Assembly (NCBI RefSeq): GCF_019443505.1
Contig: NZ_CP080377.1
Location: forward strand, 3,906,001 to 3,970,000
Length of the DNA: 64,000 nucleotides
Source: Janthinobacterium sp. PAMC25594
GTDB lineage: Bacteria > Pseudomonadota > Gammaproteobacteria > Burkholderiales > Burkholderiaceae_D
Direction of reading: 5' to 3'
In this document: piece after piece, positions 28,831-38,822 of the stretch
Position numbering within the stretch: the first letter of the stretch is position 1
Layout of the letters: every line of letters starts with the position of its first letter
The notes under the pieces: model-generated
Database searches by the model: none
The model's input: the letters and a program-made list of their open reading frames with translations, nothing else
What the model was told of the DNA's origin: nothing
Made by a program: the position numbers and the translations under genes

Positions 28831-31800
28831 TTAGACGCTGAGCATCATTAAACTCGCATTACCGCCCGCCGCTGTCGTATTCACGCACAGCGCCCGCTCA
28901 GCGACCAGGCGCCACAGGGGGATGACACCCTCCTGCGTGGTGGCGATGGTGCCCACCAGGGCCCCTTCCCGTGCCGCCAGCAGCGGTTTGAGCTGGTCAT
29001 CGAGACTCGGCTCGATCATGGCGATCTGGAAATCATGCTTGACCGACTCCAGGTTGCTGACGACCTGGATGCGGTCCTTCAGCGCCGCCGGCAAGTCGCC
29101 CGGGATCAACTCCGGCGCCTGCGCCAGCACCAGGGCCTGGTTTCCGGTGGCCAGCACGGCCGCCAGCTGGTTCATCAAGGTGCCGGAGGTGGCTGCCGCG
29201 CACAGAATCGTGCCCCGCGCGGCAAAGCTCAGGGTATTGCGCTCGCCCGTCGGGCCTGGCAAGACGGTGGTGCTGCCCAGCAAGGTCGTGCGCGCGTATT
29301 CCTGCGCCAATTGCTCGACCTTGTCGTGGCCATGCATCTTGGCCCAGACGGTCAGCGCGTCGAGCGCGGGCGGTGCCTGGCGCTGGTGCTGCACACCGGC
29401 CGGCGCATTGCGCTGCAGGCGTTTCAGGTACAGGGGGCCGCCCGCCTTCGGACCGGTGCCCGATTTGCCTTCGCCGCCGAACGGCTGCACGCCGACGACG
29501 GCACCGACGATGTTGCGGTTCACATAAATATTGCCCACGTGCGCGCGTTTGGTGATGAAATCGATGGTTTCATCGATGCGCGTATGGATGCCCAGGGTCA
29601 AACCGTAACCGCTGTCGTTGATCGATTGCACCAGTTGCGGCAGTTCAGCCCGCTTGTAGCGGATCACGTGCAGTACGGGGCCGAAGACTTCCTGCGTCAA
29701 TTGCGCCAGCGACTTGATTTCCAGCACGGTCGGGGCGACGAACGTGCCTTTGACGGTCGGTAAATCGAGCGAATAATGGTCGATGGCCATGGTTTTCATC
29801 TTGTTGATGTGCGCCAGCAGATTGCTTTGCGCTTCCGCATCGATGACGGGACCGATATCGGTGGCCAGACGGTCAGGATTGCCAACGCGCAATTCCTGCA
29901 TGGCGCCTTTCAGCATGTGGATGGTCTTGTCGGCGATTTCCGTTTGCAGGAACAGCACGCGCAAGGCCGAGCAGCGCTGGCCGGCGCTGTCGAAAGCGGA
30001 CGACATCACGTCTTGCACCACTTGCTCCGGCAAGGCGGACGAATCGACGATCAGGGCATTCTGGCCACCCGTTTCGGCGATCAGGGGAATGTCGATGCCT
30101 TCGGCCACGGCACGCGCGGCCAGATTGCGGTTGATCAATTGCGCCACTTCCGTCGAGCCCGTGAAAATCACGCCTTTGACGCGCGCGTCATTGCACAGGC
30201 CGGCACCGACGATCTCGCCGCTGCCGGGCAAAAATTGCAGCGCACCGCGCGGCACGCCGGCCGCATGCAGCAATTGCACGGCGCGGTGGGCGATCAGCGG
30301 CGTTTGCTCGGCCGGCTTGGCCAGCACCACGTTGCCGGCGGCCAGGGCGGCGGCCAGTTGACCCGTGAAGATGGCCAATGGAAAATTCCACGGGCTGATA
30401 CAGGTGACGGGACCGAGCGCCAGGGTCGCCGGCGCGTGTTCCACCTGCGCCGCGTAATAGCGCAGGAAGTCGACGGCTTCGCGGATTTCCGCGATCGCGT
30501 TCGGCAGCGACTTGCCCGCTTCGCGCACGGCCAGGGCCATCAGCTCGATATGGTGCTCTTCGAACAGGTCGGCCGCGCGTTGTAACGCTTGTGCGCGCAG
30601 CGACGGTTCTGTTGTTTGCCACTCGATGGCATACGCGCTGGCGCTGGCCAGCGCCGTTTCCACGTCGGCCGGACCGGCTTCCATGACCTTGCCCACGACA
30701 TCGTCGTGCTGGGCCGGGTTGTGCAGCATGTGCGTGGGGCCATTCAGGCTGACGGCGCCATCAATCAGCGGCGCTGCCTGCCATGTTTGCTGCTGCGCCA
30801 GGCCGGTGGCCAAGGTGCGCAAGGTGTCTTCATTCGACAGGTCCAGGCCGGCCGAGTTCCTGCGTTCGCTGCCAAACATGTCCAGCGGCAACGGGATCGA
30901 CGGGTGCGGCAAGCCGCCCTGCAGGCGCGCCTGTTCCAGCGGATCGCGGATCAGGCTATCGATGGCCACGCTTTCGTCGACGATCTGATTGACGAACGAC
31001 GAGTTGGCGCCGTTTTCCAGCAGGCGGCGCACCAGGTAGGCCAGCAGGGTTTCATGCGAGCCGACGGGCGCGTAGATGCGGCACGGCTTGTCGAGATTGT
31101 CGGGGCCGACGACCTGGTCGTACAGCGTCTCGCCCATGCCGTGCAGGCACTGGAATTCGTAGTCGGTGATGCCGTCGCGCTTTGCCCAGGTATAGATGGT
31201 CGCCAGGGTTTGCGCGTTGTGCGTGGCAAATTGTGGATAGATCAGGCTGCTGGCGGCCAGCAGTTTTTGCGCGCACACGAGGTAAGAGACGTCCGTGTAG
31301 ACCTTGCGCGTGTAGACGGGATAGCCTTCCTGGCCATCGACTTGCGCGCGTTTGACTTCCGCATCCCAATACGCGCCCTTGACCAGGCGCACCATGAACT
31401 TGCGGCCGCTGCGGTGCGCCAGGTCGACCAGGAAATCGATGGCGTAGGGGCAGCGTTTTTGATACGCCTGCACCACATAGCCGATGCCGTCGAAACCGGC
31501 CAGGTCCGCATCGAAAGCCAGTGCTTCCATCAGGTCGAGCGACAGTTCCAGGCGATCCGTTTCTTCCGCATCGATGTTGAAGCCGATGTTGTACTGTTTG
31601 GCCAGCAACAGCAGCGCTTTGACCTTCGGCAGCAATTCTTCCATGACGCGGGCGCGCTGGGCGCGGCTATAGCGCGCGTGCAGGGCCGACAGTTTCACGG
31701 AAATGCCGGGGCCGTTGCGGATGCCGCGGCCGTTCGACGCCTTGCCGATGGCGTGGATCGCCGTTTCGTACGAAGCGTAGTAGTTGGCCGCGTCGGCTTG

Positions 31801-32484
31801 CGTCAGGGCCGCTTCGCCCAGCATGTCGTACGAGTAACGGTAGCCGCGCGTTTCATTCTCGCGGCTGTTCTTCAACGCTTCCTCGATGGTTTGCCCTGTC
31901 ACGAACTGGTTGCCCAGCATGCGCATGGCCAGGTCGACGCCCTTGCGGATCAGCGGTTCGCCGCCTTTGGCGATGAGCTTGGTCATGGCCGAGCCGAGAC
32001 CCGATTCGCTGCTGGTACTGACCAGTTTGCCCGTAATCAGCAAGCCCCAGGTGGCGGCATTGACGAACAGCGACGGCGATTCGCCCAGATGCTTCTTCCA
32101 GTCGCCCTTGCTGATTTTGTCGGCGATCAGGCGATCGGCCGTTTGACTGTCGGGTATACGCAACAGCGCTTCAGCCAGACACATCAATGCAACACCCTCT
32201 TCCGACGACAGCGAGAACTCGTGCATCAGCGCATCGACGCCGGAGGCGCGTGTGCGTTTGTGGCGCACGTTCGAGACGAGGCGGTGTGCCAGCGCTTGTC
32301 CCTCGGCCGTCGTTTCGGTACTGCTGGGGCGCACCTGTTGCAACAGCCACTGCACGGCGGAAACCTCATCGCGCCTATAGGCGGTGGTGATGGCGGCGCG
32401 TTGTGGTGTCGCTTCGGGCAGGATTTCTGCCTGGAACGCAGCAAAAGGAATCGGGGTAAAAGCCGAGGGGCCTGCAGGGTGCAT
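28831..32484 (-). CDS. putA: Bifunctional proline dehydrogenase / P5C dehydrogenase PutA
   Basis: This 1217-residue enzyme converts proline to glutamate. The FAD-dependent proline dehydrogenase barrel (about 110-470) contains RGYRYSYDMLGEAA, DAEETDRLELSLDLME and FMVRLVKGAYWDAE. The aldehyde dehydrogenase part (about 540-1010) contains the general-base Glu in AETGGQNALIVD and the catalytic Cys in SAFDSAGQRCSALRVL. A C-terminal extra domain ends with the conserved ALCVNTTAAGGNASLM motif of long PutAs. The N-terminal ribbon-helix-helix DNA-binding domain of E. coli PutA is absent, so the enzyme should not repress its own gene. A divergent Lrp-type regulator is the likely controller. Confidence 0.96.
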   Translation of the reverse strand: MHPAGPSAFTPIPFAAFQAEILPEATPQRAAITTAYRRDEVSAVQWLLQQVRPSSTETTAEGQALAHRLVSNVRHKRTRASGVDALMHEFSLSSEEGVALMCLAEALLRIPDSQTADRLIADKISKGDWKKHLGESPSLFVNAATWGLLITGKLVSTSSESGLGSAMTKLIAKGGEPLIRKGVDLAMRMLGNQFVTGQTIEEALKNSRENETRGYRYSYDMLGEAALTQADAANYYASYETAIHAIGKASNGRGIRNGPGISVKLSALHARYSRAQRARVMEELLPKVKALLLLAKQYNIGFNIDAEETDRLELSLDLMEALAFDADLAGFDGIGYVVQAYQKRCPYAIDFLVDLAHRSGRKFMVRLVKGAYWDAEVKRAQVDGQEGYPVYTRKVYTDVSYLVCAQKLLAASSLIYPQFATHNAQTLATIYTWAKRDGITDYEFQCLHGMGETLYDQVVGPDNLDKPCRIYAPVGSHETLLAYLVRRLLENGANSSFVNQIVDESVAIDSLIRDPLEQARLQGGLPHPSIPLPLDMFGSERRNSAGLDLSNEDTLRTLATGLAQQQTWQAAPLIDGAVSLNGPTHMLHNPAQHDDVVGKVMEAGPADVETALASASAYAIEWQTTEPSLRAQALQRAADLFEEHHIELMALAVREAGKSLPNAIAEIREAVDFLRYYAAQVEHAPATLALGPVTCISPWNFPLAIFTGQLAAALAAGNVVLAKPAEQTPLIAHRAVQLLHAAGVPRGALQFLPGSGEIVGAGLCNDARVKGVIFTGSTEVAQLINRNLAARAVAEGIDIPLIAETGGQNALIVDSSALPEQVVQDVMSSAFDSAGQRCSALRVLFLQTEIADKTIHMLKGAMQELRVGNPDRLATDIGPVIDAEAQSNLLAHINKMKTMAIDHYSLDLPTVKGTFVAPTVLEIKSLAQLTQEVFGPVLHVIRYKRAELPQLVQSINDSGYGLTLGIHTRIDETIDFITKRAHVGNIYVNRNIVGAVVGVQPFGGEGKSGTGPKAGGPLYLKRLQRNAPAGVQHQRQAPPALDALTVWAKMHGHDKVEQLAQEYARTTLLGSTTVLPGPTGERNTLSFAARGTILCAAATSGTLMNQLAAVLATGNQALVLAQAPELIPGDLPAALKDRIQVVSNLESVKHDFQIAMIEPSLDDQLKPLLAAREGALVGTIATTQEGVIPLWRLVAERALCVNTTAAGGNASLMMLSV

Positions 32485-32690
32485 AAGTGCTCTTTACAAG
32501 GAAAAGGGGACGAAAACGGACGTAATTCTTGCTCTTTTTTGGTGCAAAAAAATACAGAAAGTCGGACGTTAAGATGATTCGATTGTAAAGGGGATTCTTA
32601 TGGATTAATTCTGGTAATACAGGGGACTAGCAATAGATAGTTTTTGATGCGACAATTTAACCAAATAATATTAATTTGGGGGTGATAGGA

Positions 32691-33146
32691 ATGCTGGACA
32701 AGATCAGTAAGAAAATCTTGATGGAATTGCAGAGCGATGGACGCATCAGCAATGTGGAGCTGGCCGCGCGCGTGAACCTGTCGCCGGCCGCCTGCCTGGA
32801 GCGCGTGCGCAAATTGCACGAATCCGGTTACATCATGGGCTATACGGCCCAGTTGAACCCGCAGTTGCTCGACGTGTCGCTGCTGGTGTTCATCGAAGTG
32901 GTGCTCGATCGCACGACACCGGAAGTGTTCGACGCCTTCAAGCATAGCGTACAAATCATCCCAGAGGTATTGGAATGTCATATGGTCGCTGGCGGTTTCG
33001 ATTACCTGGTCAAGGCGCGCGTCAAGGACATGGCCGCCTACCGCGAATTCCTGGGCAAGACGCTGTTGCAGAAAGGTGTGCGGGAAACCCACACTTATGC
33101 CGTCATGGAAGAGGTCAAAAACACCACCAAATTGCCAATTAAGTGA
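32691..33146 (+). CDS. Lrp/AsnC-family regulator, probable activator of putA
   Basis: This is a 151-residue protein. The start ATG at 32691 follows a GGGGGTGATAGG purine tract. The N-terminal winged HTH (LDKISKKILMELQSDGRISNVELAARVNLSPAACLERVRKL) and the C-terminal RAM ligand-binding domain (about 65-145, with LECHMVAGGFDYLVKARVKDM) are complete. It is divergent from putA across about 200 bases, the usual position of a PutR/BkdR-type proline-responsive regulator. Ligand assignment to proline is inferred from this context. Confidence 0.9.
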   Translation: MLDKISKKILMELQSDGRISNVELAARVNLSPAACLERVRKLHESGYIMGYTAQLNPQLLDVSLLVFIEVVLDRTTPEVFDAFKHSVQIIPEVLECHMVAGGFDYLVKARVKDMAAYREFLGKTLLQKGVRETHTYAVMEEVKNTTKLPIK

Positions 33147-33269
33147 CCTCGGTGTAGCCGCCCCACTTTTCTGATTGAGCTATCGGAACAAATGTTGTAG
33201 GGTAGAACTACAATTCTGCTATCCGGTAGCCGCCTGAAACGCCGCGCAGACGTGACGTTCAGGGTGCAA

Positions 33270-33326
33270 GGTGGGCAATCGTGCCCACCCGCATACGGTT
33301 ACAGCACGTCCCCTCAACGGGACGTG
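33270..33326 (+). repeat. Two perfect hairpins upstream of the chemoreceptor gene
   Basis: The hairpins are GGTGGGCA-atcg-TGCCCACC (33270-33289) and CACGTCCC/GGGACGTG (33305-33326), 25 bases before the start codon. They could be a dispersed intergenic repeat or a structured 5' UTR. There is no recognised riboswitch signature. Confidence 0.6.
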
Positions 33327-33350
33327 ACGGGTTCGCGCAGCGGGGGACAA

Positions 33351-34910
33351 ATGAAGCAGTTGCAGCATCAGCTGGTGCGTTTCTTTGTATTCACGATCCT
33401 GGCCATGGCCGTCGCCTGTTGCCTGGCCTATATGCTGCTGCTGTCGGGCGGCGACCATCCGTATCTGATTGCCTGCGTGGCTGCCGCCATCGGCGCTGCG
33501 CTGCTGGCGTTCGCCGGCCGTGCGCGCGGCGAGCCGGGCTTGCACCAGTTCGCCGACACGGTGGGCAACGCCATCGACGCCATCATGATCGGCGCGGCGG
33601 AAACCTCGTATTTTGTCGATTCCGTCAAACAGAAGGTGGAACTCGATGTCCGCACGGCCAGCGACATCGCCGACAGTTCCGCACAAAATGCCGTGATGAC
33701 GGAAAAGATCGCCGCCAATGCGGAACGGGCCGCCAAGGTGGCCGCCGGCGTGCGCGTGGAAAGCGTGGCGGCGCGCGCCGAAGTGGATCAGGGCTTGCGC
33801 CGCATCAATAAGGCCCGCGAGGAAGCGCAAGGCGCCTCCAGCACCATGCTGAGCTTGCAGGACAAATCCAAACGCATCACGGGCTTTACGGAAGCCATTT
33901 CCGATATTTCCGCGCGCACCAACTTGCTGGCGCTGAACGCCGCCATCGAAGCGGCGCGCGCCGGCGAACATGGGCGCGGTTTTGCCGTGGTGGCCGGCGA
34001 AGTGCGGCAATTGGCGCAGCGCACCAAGGAAGCCTCCGATGAAATCAGCGTGATGGTGCGCGAAATCAATGAACAAGCGGAAAAAGCCGCGCGTGGCATG
34101 AGTTCGCTCGCGGCCGGCGTGACGGAAGCGGCGCGCAATGTGGAAAGCGTGCATGCCTCATTGAGCCATATCGAGGAATCGTCGGGCGAATCCGAGGAAG
34201 AGATCGGGCAAATCGCCCGCGCCTCGCGCGAACACGTCGAGACGACGCAGCTGATCGCCGACGCCATCCTGCAAATCCGCGACAGCATGCTGTCGACGAA
34301 TGTCGAATTGCCGCGTGCCACGCAGTCGGCCATGGCGCTGGCAGAGCGGGCCGAGGCGATCGCCGGCGCTTTGGGCGAATCGAGTGTGGCCACGCCGCAC
34401 GACGAGATCCGTGAGACGGCCCAGCACGCGGCGCGCGAGGTGGGCAAACTGTTCGAGCAGGCGATCGCTTCGGGGCGCATCACGCGCGAAGCCCTGTTCG
34501 ACCGCCACTACCGGCCCATCCCGAACACCAATCCGCCCAAGCACAACACGAAGTTCGATGCGTTTACGGACAAGGTGCTGCCGGAGCTGCAGGAAGGCGT
34601 GCTGGCGGCATTGCCCCATCTGGCGTATGCGGGCGCCGTCGACAACAATGGATACTTTCCAACGCACAACAAGAAGTTTTCCCAGCCGCTGACGGGCGAT
34701 TACGCCACCGACATCGTGAATAACCGCACCAAGCGCATCTTCAGCGACCGTACGGGCAAGCGCTGCGGCAGTAACACCAAGGCCTTCCTGTTGCAGACCT
34801 ATAAGCGCGACACGGGCGAGGTCATGCACGATTTATCCGTGCCCATCCACGTCGATGGCAAGCACTGGGGCGGTTTCAGAATTGGGTACAGGTCCAGCAA
34901 TCACGCATAG
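33351..34910 (+). CDS. Methyl-accepting chemotaxis protein with C-terminal sensor-like domain
   Basis: This is a 519-residue protein from the ATG at 33351 (GGGGG upstream). A transmembrane hairpin (about 10-31 and 38-56) has only a few residues outside, so there is no periplasmic ligand domain. The signalling domain follows, with the conserved hairpin tip [20 protein letters not shown] at about 187-206. The C-terminal 140 residues ([13 protein letters not shown]...[12 protein letters not shown]...[16 protein letters not shown]...[17 protein letters not shown]) resemble a Cache/PAS-type sensor. The order is thus signal domain then cytoplasmic sensor. It is followed by a terminator shared with the LysR gene. 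Confidence 0.88.
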   Translation: MKQLQHQLVRFFVFTILAMAVACCLAYMLLLSGGDHPYLIACVAAAIGAALLAFAGRARGEPGLHQFADTVGNAIDAIMIGAAETSYFVDSVKQKVELDVRTASDIADSSAQNAVMTEKIAANAERAAKVAAGVRVESVAARAEVDQGLRRINKAREEAQGASSTMLSLQDKSKRITGFTEAISDISARTNLLALNAAIEAARAGEHGRGFAVVAGEVRQLAQRTKEASDEISVMVREINEQAEKAARGMSSLAAGVTEAARNVESVHASLSHIEESSGESEEEIGQIARASREHVETTQLIADAILQIRDSMLSTNVELPRATQSAMALAERAEAIAGALGESSVATPHDEIRETAQHAAREVGKLFEQAIASGRITREALFDRHYRPIPNTNPPKHNTKFDAFTDKVLPELQEGVLAALPHLAYAGAVDNNGYFPTHNKKFSQPLTGDYATDIVNNRTKRIFSDRTGKRCGSNTKAFLLQTYKRDTGEVMHDLSVPIHVDGKHWGGFRIGYRSSNHA

Positions 34911-34911
34911 C

Positions 34912-34946
34912 AAAACGCCTGATGAGAGATCATCAGGCGTTTTTTC
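34912..34946. terminator. Terminator between the chemoreceptor and LysR genes
   Basis: The stem CGCCTGATGA (34916-34925) / TCATCAGGCG (34930-34939) has an A-run before and seven T after, and can serve both converging genes. Confidence 0.88.
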
Positions 34947-34961
34947 TTGGGCCGGTTACGG

Positions 34962-35942
34962 TTACTCAATATGCGGCTTGGGTGCCACGCCGCCGCCGGC
35001 CGCCGTCGCCGTCCGTAAAGTGGGCGTGTTCATGCTTTCCAGGTGGTTGCGCAGCCACTTGTGGGCGGGGCTGCGGGCGTCGCGCTCGTGCCACAGCATG
35101 TCCAGGTGGACGGCCGGCAGGGTCAATGGCAAATCCTTGTACAGCAAGGACTCCGTCATGCCCGTCGAGGCGATCAGATGACGTGGCAAGACGGTGATCA
35201 GGTCGGAATTGGCCACCACGCGCCCTGCCGTGAAGAACTGGTTGACCGTCAGCAAGATGCGCCGTTCGCGGTGGATCTGCGACAGCGCTTCGTCGATCAA
35301 GCCATGTGCGCGGCCGGAAAAGCTCACCAATAAATGGTTGGCCGCGCAATAGTTATCCAGGGTCAATTCCTTGTCGGCCAGCGGATGGCCACGCCGCATC
35401 ACGCACACATACTTGCCGGAATATAGGCGCTCGTGACGGATGGGCGAACCCGTTTCGCTCGACAATTGCGCCGCCACGCCGGGAAAGAAGCCCACGGCCA
35501 GGTCGATATCGCCGCGCAGCAACATGGGACGCGGTTCGCGCGTGGTCAGCGGCATCATGCGCACGTTGACGCCCGGCGCTTCGCGTTCGATCGAGCGCAT
35601 CAGCGAGGGCAGCCAGAAGGCGGCCGTCGCATCGGCCATGGCCATGCGGAACGTGGCGTGGGTCTTCGACACGTCGAAGGTTTCCGGCGTGACGGCCGCT
35701 TCCAGGCTGGCCAGGGCCGAGCGCACGGACGGCCACAGCGCTTCGGCGCGGGGCGTGGGTTTGACGCCATATGCCGTGCGGATCAGCAATTCGTCACCGA
35801 GGCTCTCGCGCAGGCGTTTGATGGCGTTCGATACCGCCGGCTGCGTCATCGCCAGGTGGCCGGCTGCGCGCGTCAGGTTTTGTTCCGTCATGACGGCGTC
35901 GAAAACACGCAGCAAGTTCAGATCCAGCGTCAGAAAACTCAT
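34962..35942 (-). CDS. LysR-family transcriptional regulator
   Basis: This is a 326-residue protein. The N-terminal winged HTH (LDLNLLRVFDAVMTEQNLTRAAGHLAMTQPAVSNAIKRLR, about 6-45) is followed by a two-lobed effector domain (about 90-305) with ATFRMAMADATAAFWLPSLM and a Pro/Ala-rich tail. This HTH style is close to the NodD/LinR-type branch. No divergent target gene with an obvious role lies next to its start, so the regulon is unknown. Confidence 0.88.
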   Translation of the reverse strand: MSFLTLDLNLLRVFDAVMTEQNLTRAAGHLAMTQPAVSNAIKRLRESLGDELLIRTAYGVKPTPRAEALWPSVRSALASLEAAVTPETFDVSKTHATFRMAMADATAAFWLPSLMRSIEREAPGVNVRMMPLTTREPRPMLLRGDIDLAVGFFPGVAAQLSSETGSPIRHERLYSGKYVCVMRRGHPLADKELTLDNYCAANHLLVSFSGRAHGLIDEALSQIHRERRILLTVNQFFTAGRVVANSDLITVLPRHLIASTGMTESLLYKDLPLTLPAVHLDMLWHERDARSPAHKWLRNHLESMNTPTLRTATAAGGGVAPKPHIE

Positions 35943-36134
35943 GGAAAGCCCAAGATAAAAGTTGAATTGATTACTTGAGAGTGTAAACCGCGCCGGGCGC
36001 GAATATTTTCACTCGTCAAAAAATATTACCGTTTTCCATTCACGATTCATATAATTGGTATCAAGAAATGGAATTAGATTTATATGTTGCACTGCACTAT
36101 AGTACTGGCAAATTCTATAATGCACTGGAACAGT

Positions 36135-36440
36135 ATGTCTACCTTCGCCTCCGCCCTGTACGCAGTATCCGCACCCGTGCTGGAAATTTCCCTGCTGAAC
36201 GCCCTGCAACTCGTGCTGGTGATCGTCGCCGTCGGCGCCTTCGCCCTGCTGTTCAAGCCTTTGCTGGTGGGCATTGCCCGTGCCATGGTGCTGGTGGTGC
36301 GTCCCAAGCTGAGCCGCGAGGAGCGCCTGGCGCGCCAGCAGATGCGCGAAGCGCAAGCCTTGCAACGTACCTTGGGCAAGATGGATGGCGTGTCGCCAAG
36401 CAATGCCGCCGAATTGCGCGCCCTGTCGACGCGCGCCTGA
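36135..36440 (+). CDS. Small membrane protein of unknown function
   Basis: This 101-residue protein starts at 36135 (MSTFASALYAVSAPVLEISLLN); in-frame ATGs at 36084 and 36120 would extend it. One strong hydrophobic stretch (ALQLVLVIVAVGAFALLF) is followed by a basic cytoplasmic tail (RPKLSREERLARQQMREAQALQRTL). I do not recognise the family. A TATAAT at 36116-36121 lies only 13 bases before the chosen start, so a leaderless or extremely short-leader transcript is possible. A clean terminator follows, which supports a real single-gene unit. Confidence 0.6.
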   Translation: MSTFASALYAVSAPVLEISLLNALQLVLVIVAVGAFALLFKPLLVGIARAMVLVVRPKLSREERLARQQMREAQALQRTLGKMDGVSPSNAAELRALSTRA

Positions 36441-36461
36441 GCGATCAACTGTTGCAATGAC

Positions 36462-36486
36462 AAGCCGGCCTGCGCCGGCTTTTTTT
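36462..36486 (+). terminator. Terminator after the small membrane protein gene
   Basis: AAGCCGGC (36462-36469) pairs with GCCGGCTT (36474-36481), followed by a seven-T run. Confidence 0.85.
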
Positions 36487-36504
36487 ACGCCAGTCGCCAG
36501 CCGA

Positions 36505-37101
36505 TTACGCCACGTCGCCCAGCAAATGTGCGCGCAACACCGTGTCGGCCGGATGGGCGCCGATCCAGATTTTCAGCAGCGCATTGTAAAAGGCCAGGTC
36601 CGGCACCGTGTCGCCCACCTGTTTGCCGTTCAGCTTGCACAACGTCCCCTCTTCCGGCAGCCAGTCCACGGTGAGAATGTCGCCCTTTTTCAGGCCGGGC
36701 ACCATGGCGAACATGGCGCCGAACTGCATCGTCTGGCTCAGCAGGCGCGTGCGGTCGGCCTGCTCGGAACTGCGCTTCAAGCCCTGCATGAAGGCGTGAC
36801 CCAGCTCGTCGGAAGTGATGTCGCGCAGCATGACGATTTCCAGACGGCGCGGCCCGGGCAGCGCCAGGATGTCGGCCAGCTGGGTTTTCTTTTCCGGCAG
36901 GTACAGCGCAATCGTGTAGACCTTGAAGATGACCTTGTAGCGCACGCCGGCGCCGTTGAGTTTCAATTCGCGGCTGGCCAGTTGCACGGTCTCGTCCAGT
37001 TTGACGCCGCCTACCTCGACGGCCAGCGCTGCTTGCGCCAGGGCGGCGCACAGGCAGGCACAAGCCAGGGAGCGGCCCAAACGGGATGTGCTTATTTGCA
37101 T
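36505..37101 (-). CDS. Chalcone isomerase-like domain protein, secreted
   Basis: This is a 198-residue protein with a Sec signal peptide (hydrophobic LACACLCAALAQAALA, cleavage near residue 27). The mature part shows the bacterial chalcone-isomerase-like pattern: VGGVKLDETVQL...LNGAGVRYKVIFKVYTIALYLPEK...RRLEIVMLRDITSDELGHAFMQGL. Bacterial members are periplasmic, and most are not known to isomerise chalcones; the function is open. It stands alone, 102 bases from the ferredoxin gene. Confidence 0.85.
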   Translation of the reverse strand: MQISTSRLGRSLACACLCAALAQAALAVEVGGVKLDETVQLASRELKLNGAGVRYKVIFKVYTIALYLPEKKTQLADILALPGPRRLEIVMLRDITSDELGHAFMQGLKRSSEQADRTRLLSQTMQFGAMFAMVPGLKKGDILTVDWLPEEGTLCKLNGKQVGDTVPDLAFYNALLKIWIGAHPADTVLRAHLLGDVA

Positions 37102-37127
37102 CTTCTACCTCCGTGGAAACCATGGGC

Positions 37128-37136
37128 TGTGGATAA
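37128..37136 (+). other. Isolated perfect DnaA box
   Basis: TGTGGATAA lies in the gap upstream of the chalcone-isomerase-like gene, about 10 kb from the candidate origin. Confidence 0.5.
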
Positions 37137-37202
37137 GTCAGCACACAGTGTAGAACAGTTGGCAGAAGCTGGCGCCACGCAGAAGTGGCGCGGGAGAAAG
37201 GC

Positions 37203-37469
37203 TTAGGTTTTGGCGGCGGGCAGCTCGGCCTGCAGGCGTTCGTACTTGGCCATCAATTGCTCCGGGCTTTCGCGCCAGGCGGGATTGAAGGGGATGCAAC
37301 TGACGGGGCACACTTGCTGGCATTGCGGCTCGTCAAAGTGACCCACGCATTCGGTGCACTTGTTGGGATCGATTTCATAGATTTCCGCGCCCATGTAGAT
37401 CGCGTCATTCGGGCATTCGGGCTCGCAAATGTCGCAATTGATGCATTCGTCGGTGATCAGTAATGCCAT
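37203..37469 (-). CDS. YfhL-type 2[4Fe-4S] ferredoxin
   Basis: This 88-residue ferredoxin ligates two 4Fe-4S clusters through C9-x2-C12-x2-C15-x3-C19 and C38-x2-C41-x8-C50-x3-C54, with an additional C58. The longer loop between the second-cluster cysteines and the C-terminal helix (WRESPEQLMAKYERLQAEL) are marks of the Allochromatium-type/YfhL group. Pairing directly downstream of coaD (14 bases) is a conserved arrangement in proteobacteria. Its redox partner is not evident here. Confidence 0.93.
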   Translation of the reverse strand: MALLITDECINCDICEPECPNDAIYMGAEIYEIDPNKCTECVGHFDEPQCQQVCPVSCIPFNPAWRESPEQLMAKYERLQAELPAAKT

Positions 37470-37483
37470 GATTTCACTCTTAC

Positions 37484-38017
<534 letters not shown>

Positions 38018-38093
38018 TTATGCCTGAAATTGGTGACCACCTTGGTGCTGCGCCTCGGGCCAGGGAGCTTTTTTGCCTCATTTATAGGCAGAT

Positions 38094-38753
38094 TCAGGCA
38101 GTTGGCGTCACTTTGTTGTAAGTTAGCAAATGATAATAAACGGTGCCCGCCTTGTCGGCACGGATGACTTCCCACGGCGCCATCCACTCGGGTTTGTCCA
38201 GTTCGCTGCTCTCGTCGAAGACCAGCGGCAAGCCCGATTCCGCGTAGACCATGCCGCCTTCCTTGAGCAGGTTGGCGCACAGGGGCAGCACTTTCGCCAG
38301 GAAATCCTGCTGGTACGGCGGGTCGAGGAAGATCAGGTCGAAACGCTGGCCGCGCGCTGCCAGGCCTTGCGCCGTCAGCAGGGCGTCGCCGCGCAGCAGT
38401 TGCACATTCTCGGCGCGCAATTTCGCCTTGTTTTCTTCCAGCTGGCGGATCACGGGCGTGTGCGTATCGACCATGGTGACGGATGCCGCGCCGCGGCTGG
38501 CCGCTTCAAAACCCAGTGCGCCGCTGCCGGCGAACAGGTCCAGCACCTGGGCGTTGGACCAGTCGCCGTCGCGCAAGTGGTTGATCCAGTTGAACACGGT
38601 TTCGCGCACGCGGTCCGGTGTCGGGCGCAGGCCCAGTGCCTGCAAGACAGGCAGCACGGAACGCTTCCACTGGCCGCCGATGATGCGCACCTGGTTCGGT
38701 GGCGGCGCGTGGTGGACGGGGACTTTGGCGGGTTTTTTAATTTTCTTTTGCAT
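38094..38753 (-). CDS. rsmD: 16S rRNA (guanine-966 N2)-methyltransferase RsmD
   Basis: This is a 219-residue SAM methyltransferase. A basic N-terminal tail (MQKKIKKPAK) precedes VRIIGGQWKRSVLPV, the RsmD start pattern. Motif I is VLDLFAGSGALGFEAASRG, and the catalytic motif IV is LDPPYQQDF. It methylates G966 in helix 31 of 16S rRNA on the assembled 30S subunit. Position next to coaD is widely conserved. Confidence 0.94.
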   Translation of the reverse strand: MQKKIKKPAKVPVHHAPPPNQVRIIGGQWKRSVLPVLQALGLRPTPDRVRETVFNWINHLRDGDWSNAQVLDLFAGSGALGFEAASRGAASVTMVDTHTPVIRQLEENKAKLRAENVQLLRGDALLTAQGLAARGQRFDLIFLDPPYQQDFLAKVLPLCANLLKEGGMVYAESGLPLVFDESSELDKPEWMAPWEVIRADKAGTVYYHLLTYNKVTPTA

Positions 38754-38822
38754 GGGTATTTCTTCAATTCGGTGGCGGCCACTATAGCATATGGCCCCCT
38801 CCCCCCTGCTGGCGCTGCCTGT

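Noticed and set aside
28831..32484. Trifunctional PutA that represses its own gene
   Set aside because: The N-terminus lacks the ribbon-helix-helix sequence required for DNA binding.
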